Shown here: in pieces, positions 34,589 through 44,115 of the stretch
How positions within the stretch are numbered: the stretch's first letter is position 1
Layout: each line of letters opens with the position of its first letter
DNA from: Chitinophagaceae bacterium
GTDB lineage: Bacteria; Bacteroidota; Bacteroidia; Chitinophagales; Chitinophagaceae
Direction: 5' to 3'
Assembly: GCA_022843585.1 (NCBI GenBank)
Contig: JALHNJ010000003.1
Location: 62,001 to 126,000 of the forward strand
DNA length: 64,000 nt
The notes under the pieces: generated by a model
The model's input: the letters and a program-made list of their open reading frames with translations, nothing else
What the model was told of the DNA's origin: nothing
The model's database searches: none
Position numbers and translations under genes: made by a program

Positions 34589-34636
34589 TTAGGAAAATAA
34601 AATAGCAGGAAGTTTGGCTATGTTTTGAAACAGAAT

Positions 34637-35875
34637 TTAATACAGCATCCTCACCTTAATTGTCGCCTTCACCTCTCGCAATAAGCCCAATGCCTGTGCA
34701 GACAATTGCTTATCTACATCCAGCACCACGTAGCCGATTGCTTCGTTGGTTTTCAGATATTGCCCCAGTATATTGATCTTGAATTTAGAAAGCTGTGTAT
34801 TTATTTCGGATAATACCCCCGGAACATTATTGTGGATATGCAAAATACGATGACTTCCCTCCTGCGGCGGCAATGCCAGTGCAGGTACGGTATGCGAACC
34901 GAAAGTGATGCCTTTTTCTAAATAGTTGAACAACTTCACACTTACATCTTCACCAATATTTTGTTGTGCTTCTTCGGTAGAGCCTCCTATATGCGGTGTA
35001 AGAATAACATTGGGCAGATCCTGCAACGGCGTTTGAAAACGATCGCCATTTTTCTCGGGCTCCCACGGAAATACATCAATAGCGGCACCGCCAATTGCTT
35101 CGTTAAGAATGGCGGTGCGTAGTGCATCAAGGTCCACCACTTCTCCCCTTGCGTAGTTTATTAATATCGCTCCTTTCTTAAAATATTTAAGATTGGTTTT
35201 ATTGATCAGGTTTTTTGTTTGTGATGTTTCGGGTACATGCAAGGTCACCACATCCGATTTGCTCAACACTTCCTTCAATGTTTTTCCATCGCTGGCATTA
35301 CCTAACGGCAATTTTGTTTCTGTATCATAAAACAACACTTTCATGCCTAATGCTTCTGCCAGCACACTTACCTGGCTGCCGATATTGCCATAACCGATAA
35401 TGCCCAATGTTTTTCCCCGCAATTCATAACTGCCTTTGGCATCTTTCATCCAGATGCCTTCATGTGCAGCTTTATTTTTATCAGGTATTCGGCGGATGAG
35501 CATAATCGCTAATCCAATTACCAATTCTGCTACCGATCTTGTATTAGAATACGGCGCATTAAAAACCACTACGCCATTTTTTGTAGCTGCTTTCAGGTCC
35601 ACCTGGTTCACACCAATACAAAAACAACCGATGGCCTGTAATTTTTTTGCTGCATCCAAAATGTTTTTGGTGATCTGTGTTTTGGAACGGATGCCCAGAA
35701 TATGTACATCTTTTATTTCTTCTATCAACTGTTCTTCGGTGAGAGCTTTCGAAATTTTTTCTGTCTGCACATATCCATGCCGTTGAAAATTCTTTACGGC
35801 GATATCACTTATGTTTTCGAGAAAAAGTATTTTGATCTTCTCTTTCGGATAACTCGTCTTGTCTGCTTTTGCCAT
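34637..35875 (-). CDS. serA: D-3-phosphoglycerate dehydrogenase
   Basis: 412 residues, the E. coli-like length. It oxidises 3-phosphoglycerate, the first step of serine synthesis. The N-terminal substrate domain, the NAD fold with TLGIIGYGNIGSQVS, the catalytic Arg in NYARGEVVD, and HIGGSTEEAQQNIG with the catalytic His are visible. The C-terminal ACT domain (residues about 335-412, HNNVPGVLSEINTQLSKFKINILGQYL) binds serine for feedback inhibition. ATG 35875 overlaps the divergent region of the next gene; the start gives MAKADKTSYPKEKIKILFLENI. Confidence 0.95.
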   Translation of the reverse strand: MAKADKTSYPKEKIKILFLENISDIAVKNFQRHGYVQTEKISKALTEEQLIEEIKDVHILGIRSKTQITKNILDAAKKLQAIGCFCIGVNQVDLKAATKNGVVVFNAPYSNTRSVAELVIGLAIMLIRRIPDKNKAAHEGIWMKDAKGSYELRGKTLGIIGYGNIGSQVSVLAEALGMKVLFYDTETKLPLGNASDGKTLKEVLSKSDVVTLHVPETSQTKNLINKTNLKYFKKGAILINYARGEVVDLDALRTAILNEAIGGAAIDVFPWEPEKNGDRFQTPLQDLPNVILTPHIGGSTEEAQQNIGEDVSVKLFNYLEKGITFGSHTVPALALPPQEGSHRILHIHNNVPGVLSEINTQLSKFKINILGQYLKTNEAIGYVVLDVDKQLSAQALGLLREVKATIKVRMLY

Positions 35876-36017
35876 ATTACAAATATACTATCTCAATAAA
35901 GTAGTTGATTGCAACACCGTAATAATGCTATTAACATTTGGCACAGTTATGGGGAAAACTAAACGCCTCACTCCCGGATTCAGCCTTTTATTTTGCCACA
36001 ATTCAAAAACCTATTGC

Positions 36018-37256
36018 TTGAAAACCTTTTTTGTATTTATACTAACGACTGTTTTTCTTTCTGCCTGTAATAATTCTTCCAAAAAAGCGGACGTTTCAGA
36101 AGATTCATTGCAATATTATCCTCCCACTCCGGAAGCATTGAGTAAAGATGAATTCAGAAATTACTTTCGCCAGCTCAGCAGTTTCTTTGATACTACTTTA
36201 TTAGATAAAGGATTTAACGGCGGTATCCTTATCGCCAAAAACGGTTCTGTTATTTATGAAAAATATGCAGGCTATGCCAACCTTCGCAAAAAAGATTCCA
36301 TTACGGCCAATACGTCCATGCATATTGCCTCTACTACTAAAACATTTACCGGTATTGCTATACTGCGATTGATACAGGAACAAAAATTATCGCTGAATGA
36401 TAGCATCAATAAATTCTTTCCCGGATTTCCGTATGCTGGTATCACGGTGAAGATGTTGTTGAATCATCGTAGTGGCCTGCCTAATTATTTATACTTTATG
36501 AGTAATAATAAATGGGGCATGGATGAAAAAGGAAAATGGAATAAACAATTTGCCCGCAATGAAGATGTGGTACAAATGATGATGGAGAAAAGACCTGACC
36601 CAACCGGCCGTGCAGATGGACGTTTTAATTATTGCAATACCAATTATGTATTGCTGGCGATGATCGTTGAAAAAATTACCGGGCAAACTTTTCCGGCCTA
36701 TATGCAGGAGAAATATTTTGGACCGCTGCAGATGACGAACACTTATGTATTTACCTTAAAGGATACCTTAACCGCCACTCCATCTTATACGGCCAATGGT
36801 ACTTATTGGGATTTTGATTTCCTGGATGCTACCTATGGCGATAAAAATATTTATTCTACTCCGCAGGATCTGTTGAAGTGGGACCAGGCTCTCTACACCG
36901 ACCAGGTTCTTGCTCCTTCCCTGCTCGATTCTGCATTTACACCGTATAGCCACGAAAAACCATCCATACATAATTATGGTTTGGGTTGGCGCATGCAAAA
37001 TTTACCCAATGGCAAAAACATCGTTTATCATTTTGGCAAATGGCATGGCAACAATGCGGCCTTTACCCGGTTGATGGATGAAAAGGCCACCATTATTATT
37101 CTCGGTAATAAATTTACCCGCAGCATTTATTATGCGGCACATGGTGCCTATGATGTTTTTGGTGCGTATGGGCAAGAAAATGAAAGTGATGCAGATGAGA
37201 TCGATAGTTTGAAAACGAAGTTGCTGGCTCCTAAGGAAAAGAAGAGTAAGAAATAA
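36018..37256 (+). CDS. Beta-lactamase-fold serine hydrolase lipoprotein
   Basis: 412 residues from the TTG at 36018. That start gives an ideal lipoprotein signal (MKTFFVFILTTVFLSAC), while ATG 35949 or earlier starts would place odd residues before it; a TATTTTG -7-like element near 35989-35995 also favours the later start. Class C-type active site: SxxK in IASTTKTF, YxN in YCNTNYVLLAMIVEKI, and the third motif in YHFGKWHG. These are D-aminopeptidase or esterase-like hydrolases that act in the periplasm; true beta-lactamase action is not implied. Alternative starts at 35949 and 35859 remain possible. Confidence 0.85.
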   Translation: MKTFFVFILTTVFLSACNNSSKKADVSEDSLQYYPPTPEALSKDEFRNYFRQLSSFFDTTLLDKGFNGGILIAKNGSVIYEKYAGYANLRKKDSITANTSMHIASTTKTFTGIAILRLIQEQKLSLNDSINKFFPGFPYAGITVKMLLNHRSGLPNYLYFMSNNKWGMDEKGKWNKQFARNEDVVQMMMEKRPDPTGRADGRFNYCNTNYVLLAMIVEKITGQTFPAYMQEKYFGPLQMTNTYVFTLKDTLTATPSYTANGTYWDFDFLDATYGDKNIYSTPQDLLKWDQALYTDQVLAPSLLDSAFTPYSHEKPSIHNYGLGWRMQNLPNGKNIVYHFGKWHGNNAAFTRLMDEKATIIILGNKFTRSIYYAAHGAYDVFGAYGQENESDADEIDSLKTKLLAPKEKKSKK

Positions 37257-37388
37257 ATTATAGGGCTACATCAACCCGTTGATTTTCTATAGCTGCTTTT
37301 CTTGGATGAATACTTCCTATATCATAAATTTATAGGTAGCGGGCAACCATAAAGATTTCATCCCATTTCGTAACTGACCAAAACCAAC

Positions 37389-38009
37389 ATGAGAAAGTAT
37401 TATTTTCAAACTGCCAGTATCTTTTTACTTATTCTCTCCGTTATTGCTTTTTCCGATAATTTGATTACTGATGTGGGACAGAAAAGTAATAGCGACCCGA
37501 AGTTTATAATCCACGGACTGCTAATGTTTGCCTGGTTTATCATTTTTGTGGTGCAAACAAATTTTATACGCAAGGGAAATTACAAAGCTCATATGAAATG
37601 GGGTATCGCAGGTATGTTAGTTGCCATCGGTGTTTTTCTAAGCACCGTAGTTGTTTTTATTACGGCATTTAAAGGTTGGGCTGCAATGCCTTTTTTTGTA
37701 AAAGCAAACCGCTTTTTTATGTTGAGTTTTGCCGTTTTAGTATTGCTTGGCTATCTAAACAGACAAAACGGAACCAAACATAAACGGTTTATTTATTTGG
37801 CATCCTTATTAATATTAGAACCCATATTAAGCAGAGTTACGGGAAATCTGAATATTGATAATTTAGAAGTATTTATTGTTATTGTTTGGAATGGACTGTT
37901 TATTTCCTTATTTGTGTATGACTGGCTTACGTTGAAAAAAATACATAAAATTAGCTGGATGGGGTTTGTGTGGTTTTATATTGTTTGGGCAATATCAGTG
38001 TTGACTTAA
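37389..38009 (+). CDS. Integral membrane protein with conserved histidines
   Basis: 206 residues with about six membrane helices. I do not recognise it with confidence. Histidines in the helices and loops (IIHGLLMFAWF, AHMKWGIAGML, NGTKHKRFIYL) suggest bound heme or a cytochrome b561-like redox role. The order of HG-L and H-x-K/R-W motifs resembles DUF2306/DUF420-type small membrane proteins. It is alone and ends in a perfect inverted repeat. Confidence 0.55.
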   Translation: MRKYYFQTASIFLLILSVIAFSDNLITDVGQKSNSDPKFIIHGLLMFAWFIIFVVQTNFIRKGNYKAHMKWGIAGMLVAIGVFLSTVVVFITAFKGWAAMPFFVKANRFFMLSFAVLVLLGYLNRQNGTKHKRFIYLASLLILEPILSRVTGNLNIDNLEVFIVIVWNGLFISLFVYDWLTLKKIHKISWMGFVWFYIVWAISVLT

Positions 38010-38044
38010 GTCGATTTAAAAATGGTTGTTATTTTAAATCGACT
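38009..38044. terminator. Perfect 13-base inverted repeat between convergent genes
   Basis: AGTCGATTTAAAA and TTTTAAATCGACT face each other around a 10-base loop. The right arm is the last codons of the minus-strand gene. A/T-ended arms on both sides allow a two-way terminator. Confidence 0.7.
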
Positions 38045-38541
38045 ACCTCCCAAATAGTTTCAGGAGTTTTTATCAAGTGTATTTGTATCTCTTTATATTT
38101 TTTTTCTCCTTTAACAGTTAAATTAAAAATTGCTTCACCAGATTCTTGGCCATTTGAATTCATTACTTGTACAGAGCCTGTTGGAATAAGGCCGAATCCT
38201 TTTACATTTCCAACTTCATTTAATATTTCAGAGTTGGTAGATAGATATATAGTTGCTGCTTCGTAAGCATCGCTGGTCTTAATAAAAAAAATGGCCAAGG
38301 GGGAGACAACTAACCCTATCATAAAAAAACCAATGGCGATTTTTGTCCATAGCGTCTTTTTCCCGTTCTCCTTTCTCTTTCTCAATATCACAAATAGATA
38401 AGTTATCAATGCAATTAAGAGTGCTAACCAACCTAAGACATCGCTGTCCCAAAAGAAATAAATATTAAGCTTACGACACAAATAGCTATACATTAAAAGT
38501 ATAATTCCAATTATAAGCGATGTACGGGAGATTTTAGCCAT
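38029..38541 (-). CDS. Membrane protein with Coa1-like C-terminal domain
   Basis: 170 residues. The N-terminal half has three membrane helices (about residues 8-20, 38-55, 66-88). The C-terminal half matches the Coa1 (cytochrome oxidase assembly factor) pattern: SDAYEAATIYLSTNSEILNEVG, then GSVQVMNSNGQESGEAIFNLTVKGEKKYKEIQIHL, then TIWEVVDLK. Related bacterial domains occur in membrane proteins outside respiration, so a role in cytochrome oxidase assembly is not shown. No oxidase gene is in the window. Confidence 0.65.
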   Translation of the reverse strand: MAKISRTSLIIGIILLMYSYLCRKLNIYFFWDSDVLGWLALLIALITYLFVILRKRKENGKKTLWTKIAIGFFMIGLVVSPLAIFFIKTSDAYEAATIYLSTNSEILNEVGNVKGFGLIPTGSVQVMNSNGQESGEAIFNLTVKGEKKYKEIQIHLIKTPETIWEVVDLK

Positions 38542-38673
38542 GAGTTATTAGGTTGGCCGCTAAGATAGAAGAATTTGATAAAGAGATTTTGGGGATGTCC
38601 TTTCAGTGTCAAAATGGAAATAGTAGGAAATCTACAAAATGCCGAGTTGCGAACAGAATGTAAGAGTGCGACC

Positions 38674-38696
38674 TGCCTGCCTGCCGGCAGACGCAA
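38674..38696. repeat. Decayed copy of the GC-rich palindromic repeat
   Basis: It carries GCCTGCCTGCCGG as at 6993-7005, with the core palindrome CTGCCGGCAG intact, but the right arm has changed. Confidence 0.6.
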
Positions 38697-38792
38697 CTGG
38701 GCTGATAGTAGTACTAAGTCGGGCCCATAATTGCCTTTAAAACCCCTGATTTTCACCCCAATTTCCTGCCTCAAAATTTGGTGGCCTTCCCC

Positions 38793-38800
38793 TATCTTTG
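38793..38800 (+). promoter_or_regulatory. -7 promoter element of hppA
   Basis: TATCTTTG matches TAnnTTTG exactly, 55 bases before the ATG. Confidence 0.55.
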
Positions 38801-38855
38801 CCGCCCGGCGAAAAAGCCGTTTTTTCTATTAAATTTTGATTAAGAATCAACTCTT

Positions 38856-41084
38856 ATGGACAAATTGATTTACGCAATCCCGGCTATGGGAATTATTGGT
38901 TTGCTTTATACCTGGATCAAATTTAGATGGGTAGCAAAACAAGATGCTGGTACCGACCGCATGAAAGAGATCAGCAAATACATTGCTGAAGGTGCGATGG
39001 CCTTTTTGAAAGCTGAATGGAAAGTATTAGGCTACTTTGTGGTGATCGTTGGTATTCTGCTGGCTGTAATGGCGCAGGCGAATCCTCACTCCCACTGGTC
39101 AATCGCTATCGCATTTGTAATTGGCGCTGTGCTTAGTGCAGTGGCTGGCTATATAGGTATGAGAGCGGCTACGAAAGCCAATGTTCGTACAGCACAAGCG
39201 GCCCGTACCAGTTTAAAGAAAGCATTGAATGTATCATTTACCGGCGGTGCGGTGATGGGTGTTGGTGTGGCAGGTTTGGCGGTGCTTGGTTTGGGTGGTT
39301 TATACATTGTATTAAAACAAATGTTTGCACCGGATGCTGCGATTGGTGATGCAGAAATGCTGAAAACAATTGAAGTATTGACTGGTTTTTCGTTGGGTGC
39401 AGAATCGATAGCCTTGTTTGCCCGTGTAGGCGGTGGTATCTATACCAAAGCTGCTGACGTTGGTGCTGACCTGGTTGGTAAAGTGGAAGCAGGTATCCCG
39501 GAAGATGATCCCCGTAACCCGGCGACTATTGCGGATAATGTTGGTGATAATGTAGGTGATGTGGCAGGTATGGGTGCTGACTTGTTCGGTTCTTATGTGG
39601 CGACGGTACTTGCTACCATTGTATTGGGACAACAAACTACTGTTTTTGCAGGTGTAGATATTTTGAATGGCTTCTCTCCTGTTGTTCTTCCAATGCTGAT
39701 CGCTGGTGTTGGTATTTTATTTTCTATTGTTGGTACGTTGTTCGTTCGCATCAGCGAAACGGCGGGTATCAATACACATACGGTACAAAAGGCATTGAAC
39801 ATGGGTAACTGGGGTTCAATGATCCTTACTGCTATTGCTGCTGCCGGATTAGTGTACTGGCTGCTGCCGGAAGCTATGGAACTGCGTGGTGTAATATTTA
39901 CCAAATGGGGTGTGCTGGGTGCTATTGGTGTTGGTTTGGTAGTGGGTGCTTTAATGAGCATCATTACTGAATACTATACAGCGATGGGCAAACGTCCGGT
40001 GAAATCTATCATCCGTCAATCATCAACAGGTCATGCTACCAATGTAATTGGTGGTTTAGCAATAGGAATGGAATCTACCTTTTTACCGATATTAGTTTTG
40101 GCTGGTGGTATCTGGGGTTCATATGAGTGTGCCGGATTATACGGTGTAGCCATTGCTGCTGCCGGTATGATGGCAACTACTGCAATGCAATTAGCCATTG
40201 ATGCTTTCGGCCCTATTGCAGATAATGCAGGTGGTATTGCGGAGATGAGTGAACTGCCAAGTGATGTAAGAGAAAAAACAGACGTATTGGATGCGGTTGG
40301 TAATACAACTGCTGCTTCAGGAAAAGGATTTGCGATTGCTTCTGCTGCATTGACAGCGTTGGCATTGTTTGCTGCCTTTGTTGGTGTGGCTGGTATTACA
40401 GGTATTGATATTTATAAAGCGAATGTGCTGGCCTGCTTATTTGTAGGTGCGATGGTTCCGTTCATCTTCTCAGCCTTATGTATCCGTGCAGTGGGTGAAG
40501 CGGCTATGGCAATGGTAGAAGAAGTTCGCCGACAGTTCCGCACTATTCCGGGTATTATGGAAGGAACAGGTAAACCTGAATATGATAAGTGCGTTGCTAT
40601 TTCTACTCAGGCATCTATTAAGAAGATGATGTTGCCGGGTGCTATTGCTATCATCTCTCCATTGATCATTGGTTTTATGCCGGGTCTTGGTGCAGAAGCA
40701 TTGGGTGGATTTTTAGCTGGTGCTACGGTGAGTGGTGTATTGATGGGAATGTTCCAGAACAATGCTGGTGGTGCCTGGGATAACGCCAAGAAATCATTTG
40801 AAAAAGGTGTTGAGATAAATGGTGAGATGTTCTATAAAAAATCTGAACCACATAAAGCATCTGTAACAGGTGATACAGTAGGTGATCCATTTAAAGACAC
40901 GTCTGGCCCATCGATGAATATCTTAATTAAATTGATGTCGATTGTATCATTAGTAATTGCACCGAGTCTGGCGCAGATCGCTGCGAAGAAAAGTGCAAAA
41001 GTAGAAGTAAAACAACATAAAATTGAAATAAAGGCTGAACCTGTGGCTGCTTTAAACAAAGCGAATACTGTTCAGTACAAATAA
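38856..41084 (+). CDS. hppA: Membrane-bound ion-pumping pyrophosphatase, K+-dependent type
   Basis: 742 residues with about 16 membrane helices. It uses PPi hydrolysis to pump H+ and/or Na+. The active-site loop [14 protein letters not shown] and the Asp-rich [22 protein letters not shown] are intact, as is [16 protein letters not shown]-like [14 protein letters not shown]. The motif [10 protein letters not shown] has Ala where K+-independent enzymes have Lys, so K+ stimulation is predicted; the choice of Na+ or H+ is not decided. The last 40 residues are a Lys-rich tail. It is alone between its own promoter and a terminator at 41111-41143. Confidence 0.95.
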   Translation: MDKLIYAIPAMGIIGLLYTWIKFRWVAKQDAGTDRMKEISKYIAEGAMAFLKAEWKVLGYFVVIVGILLAVMAQANPHSHWSIAIAFVIGAVLSAVAGYIGMRAATKANVRTAQAARTSLKKALNVSFTGGAVMGVGVAGLAVLGLGGLYIVLKQMFAPDAAIGDAEMLKTIEVLTGFSLGAESIALFARVGGGIYTKAADVGADLVGKVEAGIPEDDPRNPATIADNVGDNVGDVAGMGADLFGSYVATVLATIVLGQQTTVFAGVDILNGFSPVVLPMLIAGVGILFSIVGTLFVRISETAGINTHTVQKALNMGNWGSMILTAIAAAGLVYWLLPEAMELRGVIFTKWGVLGAIGVGLVVGALMSIITEYYTAMGKRPVKSIIRQSSTGHATNVIGGLAIGMESTFLPILVLAGGIWGSYECAGLYGVAIAAAGMMATTAMQLAIDAFGPIADNAGGIAEMSELPSDVREKTDVLDAVGNTTAASGKGFAIASAALTALALFAAFVGVAGITGIDIYKANVLACLFVGAMVPFIFSALCIRAVGEAAMAMVEEVRRQFRTIPGIMEGTGKPEYDKCVAISTQASIKKMMLPGAIAIISPLIIGFMPGLGAEALGGFLAGATVSGVLMGMFQNNAGGAWDNAKKSFEKGVEINGEMFYKKSEPHKASVTGDTVGDPFKDTSGPSMNILIKLMSIVSLVIAPSLAQIAAKKSAKVEVKQHKIEIKAEPVAALNKANTVQYK

Positions 41085-41110
41085 AGATCTTAATCAGAAC
41101 CATTACAGAA

Positions 41111-41143
41111 AGTCCCGCTGTTTCTACAGTGGGGCTTTTTTTT
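41111..41143 (+). terminator. Rho-independent terminator after hppA
   Basis: AGTCCCGCTGT and ACAGTGGGGCT form an 11-base stem with two G-U pairs around a TTCT loop, followed by eight T residues. Confidence 0.88.
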
Positions 41144-41177
41144 GCGGATGGTTTAATGTGGAATTATTAAGTGATGC

Positions 41178-41720
41178 TTACACACAAGCATCTCTCAGCA
41201 TTTTCATATACACCAATCCTTTTTCTCTTGAGAAATTGATATTGCGTTCGGGAATGTTTTCGGGTGATGAATAATTTTTCAATGCTTTGTCGATACTTTC
41301 TTCCCGCAACAAATGCAGCATAGGGTAAATCGAGCGGTTGGTATAGTTAGCCGCATCTGTTGCTACGGAGCCGGCAAATAAATAGTCTGGATGAAAACTG
41401 GCGAGTTGATAGATTCCTTCGTAACCGTTTTTCTTTAATAGTGTTTCTGCTTTTTCAACAAGATCGAGGTAGTCATTAAAATCGCTGAAGGAATTATCCA
41501 GAATAAGAAAACTTGTTTCGATGGTTTCATTATTATCTAACCGTTGTACCTCCAGCATTAAAGATGTGAGGCATTCCTTTAAGTTGCTGCTGTTTTCTAC
41601 CTGGAAGTGAATGGCTTGTTGTTTTACCACCCGGGCAGCAAAGGGACAGAAATTACAACCAACCACCACATCGTTGATCCATTTTTTTGTTTGTTCAATT
41701 GCTTGTTCGGGGGTTGGCAT
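41178..41720 (-). CDS. DUF1415 domain protein
   Basis: 180 residues. The opening EQTKKWINDVVVGCNFCPFAARV, the middle SFLILDNSFSDFNDYLDLVEKAE, and YQLASFHPDYLFAG, then RSIYPMLHLLREESIDKAL are the DUF1415 hallmarks. The CxFCPF pair may bind metal or act in redox. The function is not known. The gene is convergent with hppA and divergent from blaI. Confidence 0.88.
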   Translation of the reverse strand: MPTPEQAIEQTKKWINDVVVGCNFCPFAARVVKQQAIHFQVENSSNLKECLTSLMLEVQRLDNNETIETSFLILDNSFSDFNDYLDLVEKAETLLKKNGYEGIYQLASFHPDYLFAGSVATDAANYTNRSIYPMLHLLREESIDKALKNYSSPENIPERNINFSREKGLVYMKMLRDACV

Positions 41721-41844
41721 TTATTATAATAATTATAGTTGTAAAAATAGAAGTATCAATTTAATAAATAGCGGCTGTAACCTTTTTAGCCCTGCCCCGT
41801 CTCAACCGTTAATGACTGTTAAAAAAAATTAAATACTGTTAGGA

Positions 41845-41877
41845 TTTGCTCGTCTTACGAAAAAGGTCGTATATTCG
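41845..41877 (+). promoter_or_regulatory. Promoter and operator of the BlaI/M56 unit
   Basis: TTTG (41845-41848) and TATATTCG (41870-41877) are a -33/-7 pair with 21 bases between, close to the Bacteroidota consensus. Between them TACGA (41856-41860) and TCGTA (41867-41871) form a perfect inverted repeat that overlaps the -7 box. This is where an autoregulating BlaI-type repressor should bind. The ATG follows 19 bases later. Confidence 0.6.
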
Positions 41878-41896
41878 GGCTATAAATCGGAAAACT

Positions 41897-42283
41897 ATGT
41901 CAGCACCTAAATTGATTAAACCTACAGAAAGTGAGTTAGAGATATTACAGATCCTTTGGACAAGGGGTTTGGCTACTGTACGGGAAGTGCATGAAGAACT
42001 GGCTAAAACAAAAGAGGCCGGTTATACCACTACCCTTAAGCTGATGCAGATCATGAATGAGAAGGGAATTGTGAAGAGAGACGATTCAATGCGTACCCAT
42101 GTGTACCAGGCAGCCGTGAACAAAGAAAAAACACAAAAGCATATTTTAGGTAAGATGATCGATAGTTTGTTTGGTGGCTCTCCAACCCAACTTGTTATTC
42201 AAGCTTTGGGTGATGATAACCATAAGGCAAGCCGTGAGGAACTGGATAAAATTCAGCAATTACTCGACAGTCTTAAAAAATAA
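41897..42283 (+). CDS. BlaI/MecI/CopY family repressor
   Basis: 128 residues. The winged-helix domain shows LIKPTESELEILQILWTRGLATVREVHEEL and GYTTTLKLMQIMNEKGIVKRD, the standard DNA-binding part; the C-terminal part (KEKTQKHILGKMIDSLFGG) makes the dimer. ATG 41897 is chosen because it matches the family's opening and lies downstream of the promoter. The repressor is normally cut by the protease encoded next door. The gap to that gene is 6 bases. Confidence 0.93.
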   Translation: MSAPKLIKPTESELEILQILWTRGLATVREVHEELAKTKEAGYTTTLKLMQIMNEKGIVKRDDSMRTHVYQAAVNKEKTQKHILGKMIDSLFGGSPTQLVIQALGDDNHKASREELDKIQQLLDSLKK

Positions 42284-42289
42284 TAAACT

Positions 42290-44005
42290 ATGACCAGCGG
42301 CCAGGCTAATTTTTTTCAATCCCTGGGTTGGGCTGTACTAAACAGCCTTTGGCAACTAGCATTACTCTGGGTAGTTTACCAGGTTATTACTGCTATGTTC
42401 AAAACCTCAAGGGCATCTACCAAAAGTTTATTGGCATCTTCTTTATTAATGACCGGCTTTGCCTGGTTTGTTTATACATTTATCAGCGTTTATTCAAGCA
42501 ATGCAGTGAATGAGGGCTCTTTATCATCAGTACTTATTAATACCAACGAAAATCCTGCCTTAGGCGGTTGGTTAAAACAAATTCTTCCGATAGCATCTGC
42601 CTTATATCTTATACTATTGGTGATACCCTTATTAGGCTTCATCCGGAATTATCGCTATGTACAGATCATCCGCAAACATGGCTTAACCAAGATAAATGTT
42701 GAATGGAGAATGTTTATTACCAGAATTGCCGGCCAGATGAGCATCAAGAAAAAAGTAAACATCTGGGTTTCAGAACTGGTTTCTTCTCCTGTAACGATCG
42801 GATTTTTAAAACCTGTCATACTAGTTCCATTAGCAGCAATCAATCATCTTACGCCTCCGCAACTGGAAGCGGTATTGTTGCATGAGCTTTCACATATCAA
42901 ACGGTCCGATTACTTTATCAACCTTATCATTAATTTGATACAGGCAGTATTATATTTCAATCCGTTTGTAAAAGCCTTTGTAAGAATTGTAGAAAGAGAA
43001 AGAGAAAAGAGTTGTGATGAAATGGTATTGCAGTTTCAATACGAATCGCATGAGTATGCCTCTGCCCTGCTTACCCTGGAAAGAACAAGTCATATTAATA
43101 AGCCATTAGCTATTGCCGCTTCCGGCAAAAAAAATGATCTGTTGAACCGTGTTGAATCAATACTGGGTGTGGAGAAAAAACAATTATTTTCTTTTCAACG
43201 GGTGGCGGGTTTATTTACCGGTTTGTTGATCGTATTTCTATTGAATGCGATTCTGATTATAAGCAAACAACCTTCCGGCAATAAGGTAAACTCTATTGGA
43301 GATGTATCTTCTTCTTTCAACTTCTTTGATGGGTACGATAAAGCTGATTATGTTCCGACTACTGAAGAGTTGAAAGCCGCTGAACCAGTAGTTAATCATT
43401 GGGTTGCTACTACATCAAACCGGAAAGAACAGGAAGAAGAAATCTCTCCTGTTGCTGAGCCTTTGCCGATGCTGGCCCCAAATACTTATGCGAATTCTTC
43501 TTACAGACAAGCAGGAATAGAGATTGTGGAAGAAGTACCGGCGTTAAAAAAATACCAGGAAGAGCAGGTGCAGGTAGCTTTGGAGGCTTCAAAAAAAGTA
43601 TTGGAAAGTGCTCAATGGAAATATGTAGAGAAAACAATGGCTGAGGTATTTACAGCAAGCGAAAAGGAAAAATTAAAAGCTACGTACGAAAAGGAGATCA
43701 ATAATATCGATTGGAAAGAATGGGAAAACAATCTTCGCCTCGCTTATGATAAGGTAGATTGGGAAAATGTAAATGCACAGCTTGCCAATGCAGTGCAGCA
43801 GGTTAGAATTGATAGTATTCAATCAGTTTACCGTCAAGCCCTTTCGCAACTTCAAAAAATAGAAAGCACTCTTATTGAGAACGATGTAAAAAGTATTCCT
43901 GATACGGATGTTTCTTTAAAACGTATTGAGCAAGGAAGAAAAGATGCGTTAAGGGCTTTAAATGATGTAAAAGCTATCAGGGCTAAGAAAATTGTTCGCC
44001 TGTAA
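42290..44005 (+). CDS. M56 family membrane metallopeptidase (BlaR1-like)
   Basis: 571 residues. About four or five membrane helices in the first 320 residues carry the zinc protease motif VLLHELSHIKRSDY (HExxH, about residue 200) and the downstream REREKSCDEMVLQF with the third ligand. It should cleave the neighbouring repressor in response to a signal. Instead of the beta-lactam-binding sensor of BlaR1, residues 330-571 are a helical, coiled-coil-like segment (VEKTMAEVFTASEKEKLKATYEKEINNIDWKEWENNLRLAYDK) with no penicillin-binding motifs. The signal is therefore unknown, probably not a beta-lactam. Confidence 0.9.
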   Translation: MTSGQANFFQSLGWAVLNSLWQLALLWVVYQVITAMFKTSRASTKSLLASSLLMTGFAWFVYTFISVYSSNAVNEGSLSSVLINTNENPALGGWLKQILPIASALYLILLVIPLLGFIRNYRYVQIIRKHGLTKINVEWRMFITRIAGQMSIKKKVNIWVSELVSSPVTIGFLKPVILVPLAAINHLTPPQLEAVLLHELSHIKRSDYFINLIINLIQAVLYFNPFVKAFVRIVEREREKSCDEMVLQFQYESHEYASALLTLERTSHINKPLAIAASGKKNDLLNRVESILGVEKKQLFSFQRVAGLFTGLLIVFLLNAILIISKQPSGNKVNSIGDVSSSFNFFDGYDKADYVPTTEELKAAEPVVNHWVATTSNRKEQEEEISPVAEPLPMLAPNTYANSSYRQAGIEIVEEVPALKKYQEEQVQVALEASKKVLESAQWKYVEKTMAEVFTASEKEKLKATYEKEINNIDWKEWENNLRLAYDKVDWENVNAQLANAVQQVRIDSIQSVYRQALSQLQKIESTLIENDVKSIPDTDVSLKRIEQGRKDALRALNDVKAIRAKKIVRL

Positions 44006-44061
44006 TTCCTTTAACTTTCTTATTGTCTCTTTGCCTCTTCATCCCTTTTGGGTACAAATAA

Positions 44062-44089
44062 TGAATGCCGAACCTAAGTCCGGCATTCA
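44062..44089. terminator. Bidirectional terminator between the M56 and PorP/SprF genes
   Basis: TGAATGCCG and CGGCATTCA are perfect 9-base arms around a 10-base loop in a 110-base convergent gap. It has only weak T runs on either side. Confidence 0.65.
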
Positions 44090-44115
44090 ATAATTATTTT
44101 CTTCGTCTCTTTACA

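Larger units (their letters stand above)
38542..38855. other. 314-base spacer with decayed repeat and the hppA promoter
   Basis: It holds a decayed copy of the GCCTGCCTGCCGG repeat (about 38674-38696), which creates a false minus-strand frame at 38511-38774, and the -7 element of the pyrophosphatase gene (38793-38800). Otherwise nothing is seen. Confidence 0.6.

Noticed and set aside
38511-38774. Minus-strand frame above hppA
   Set aside because: It is created by the palindromic repeat and spans the hppA promoter; the peptide LPAGRQ is the repeat read in frame.
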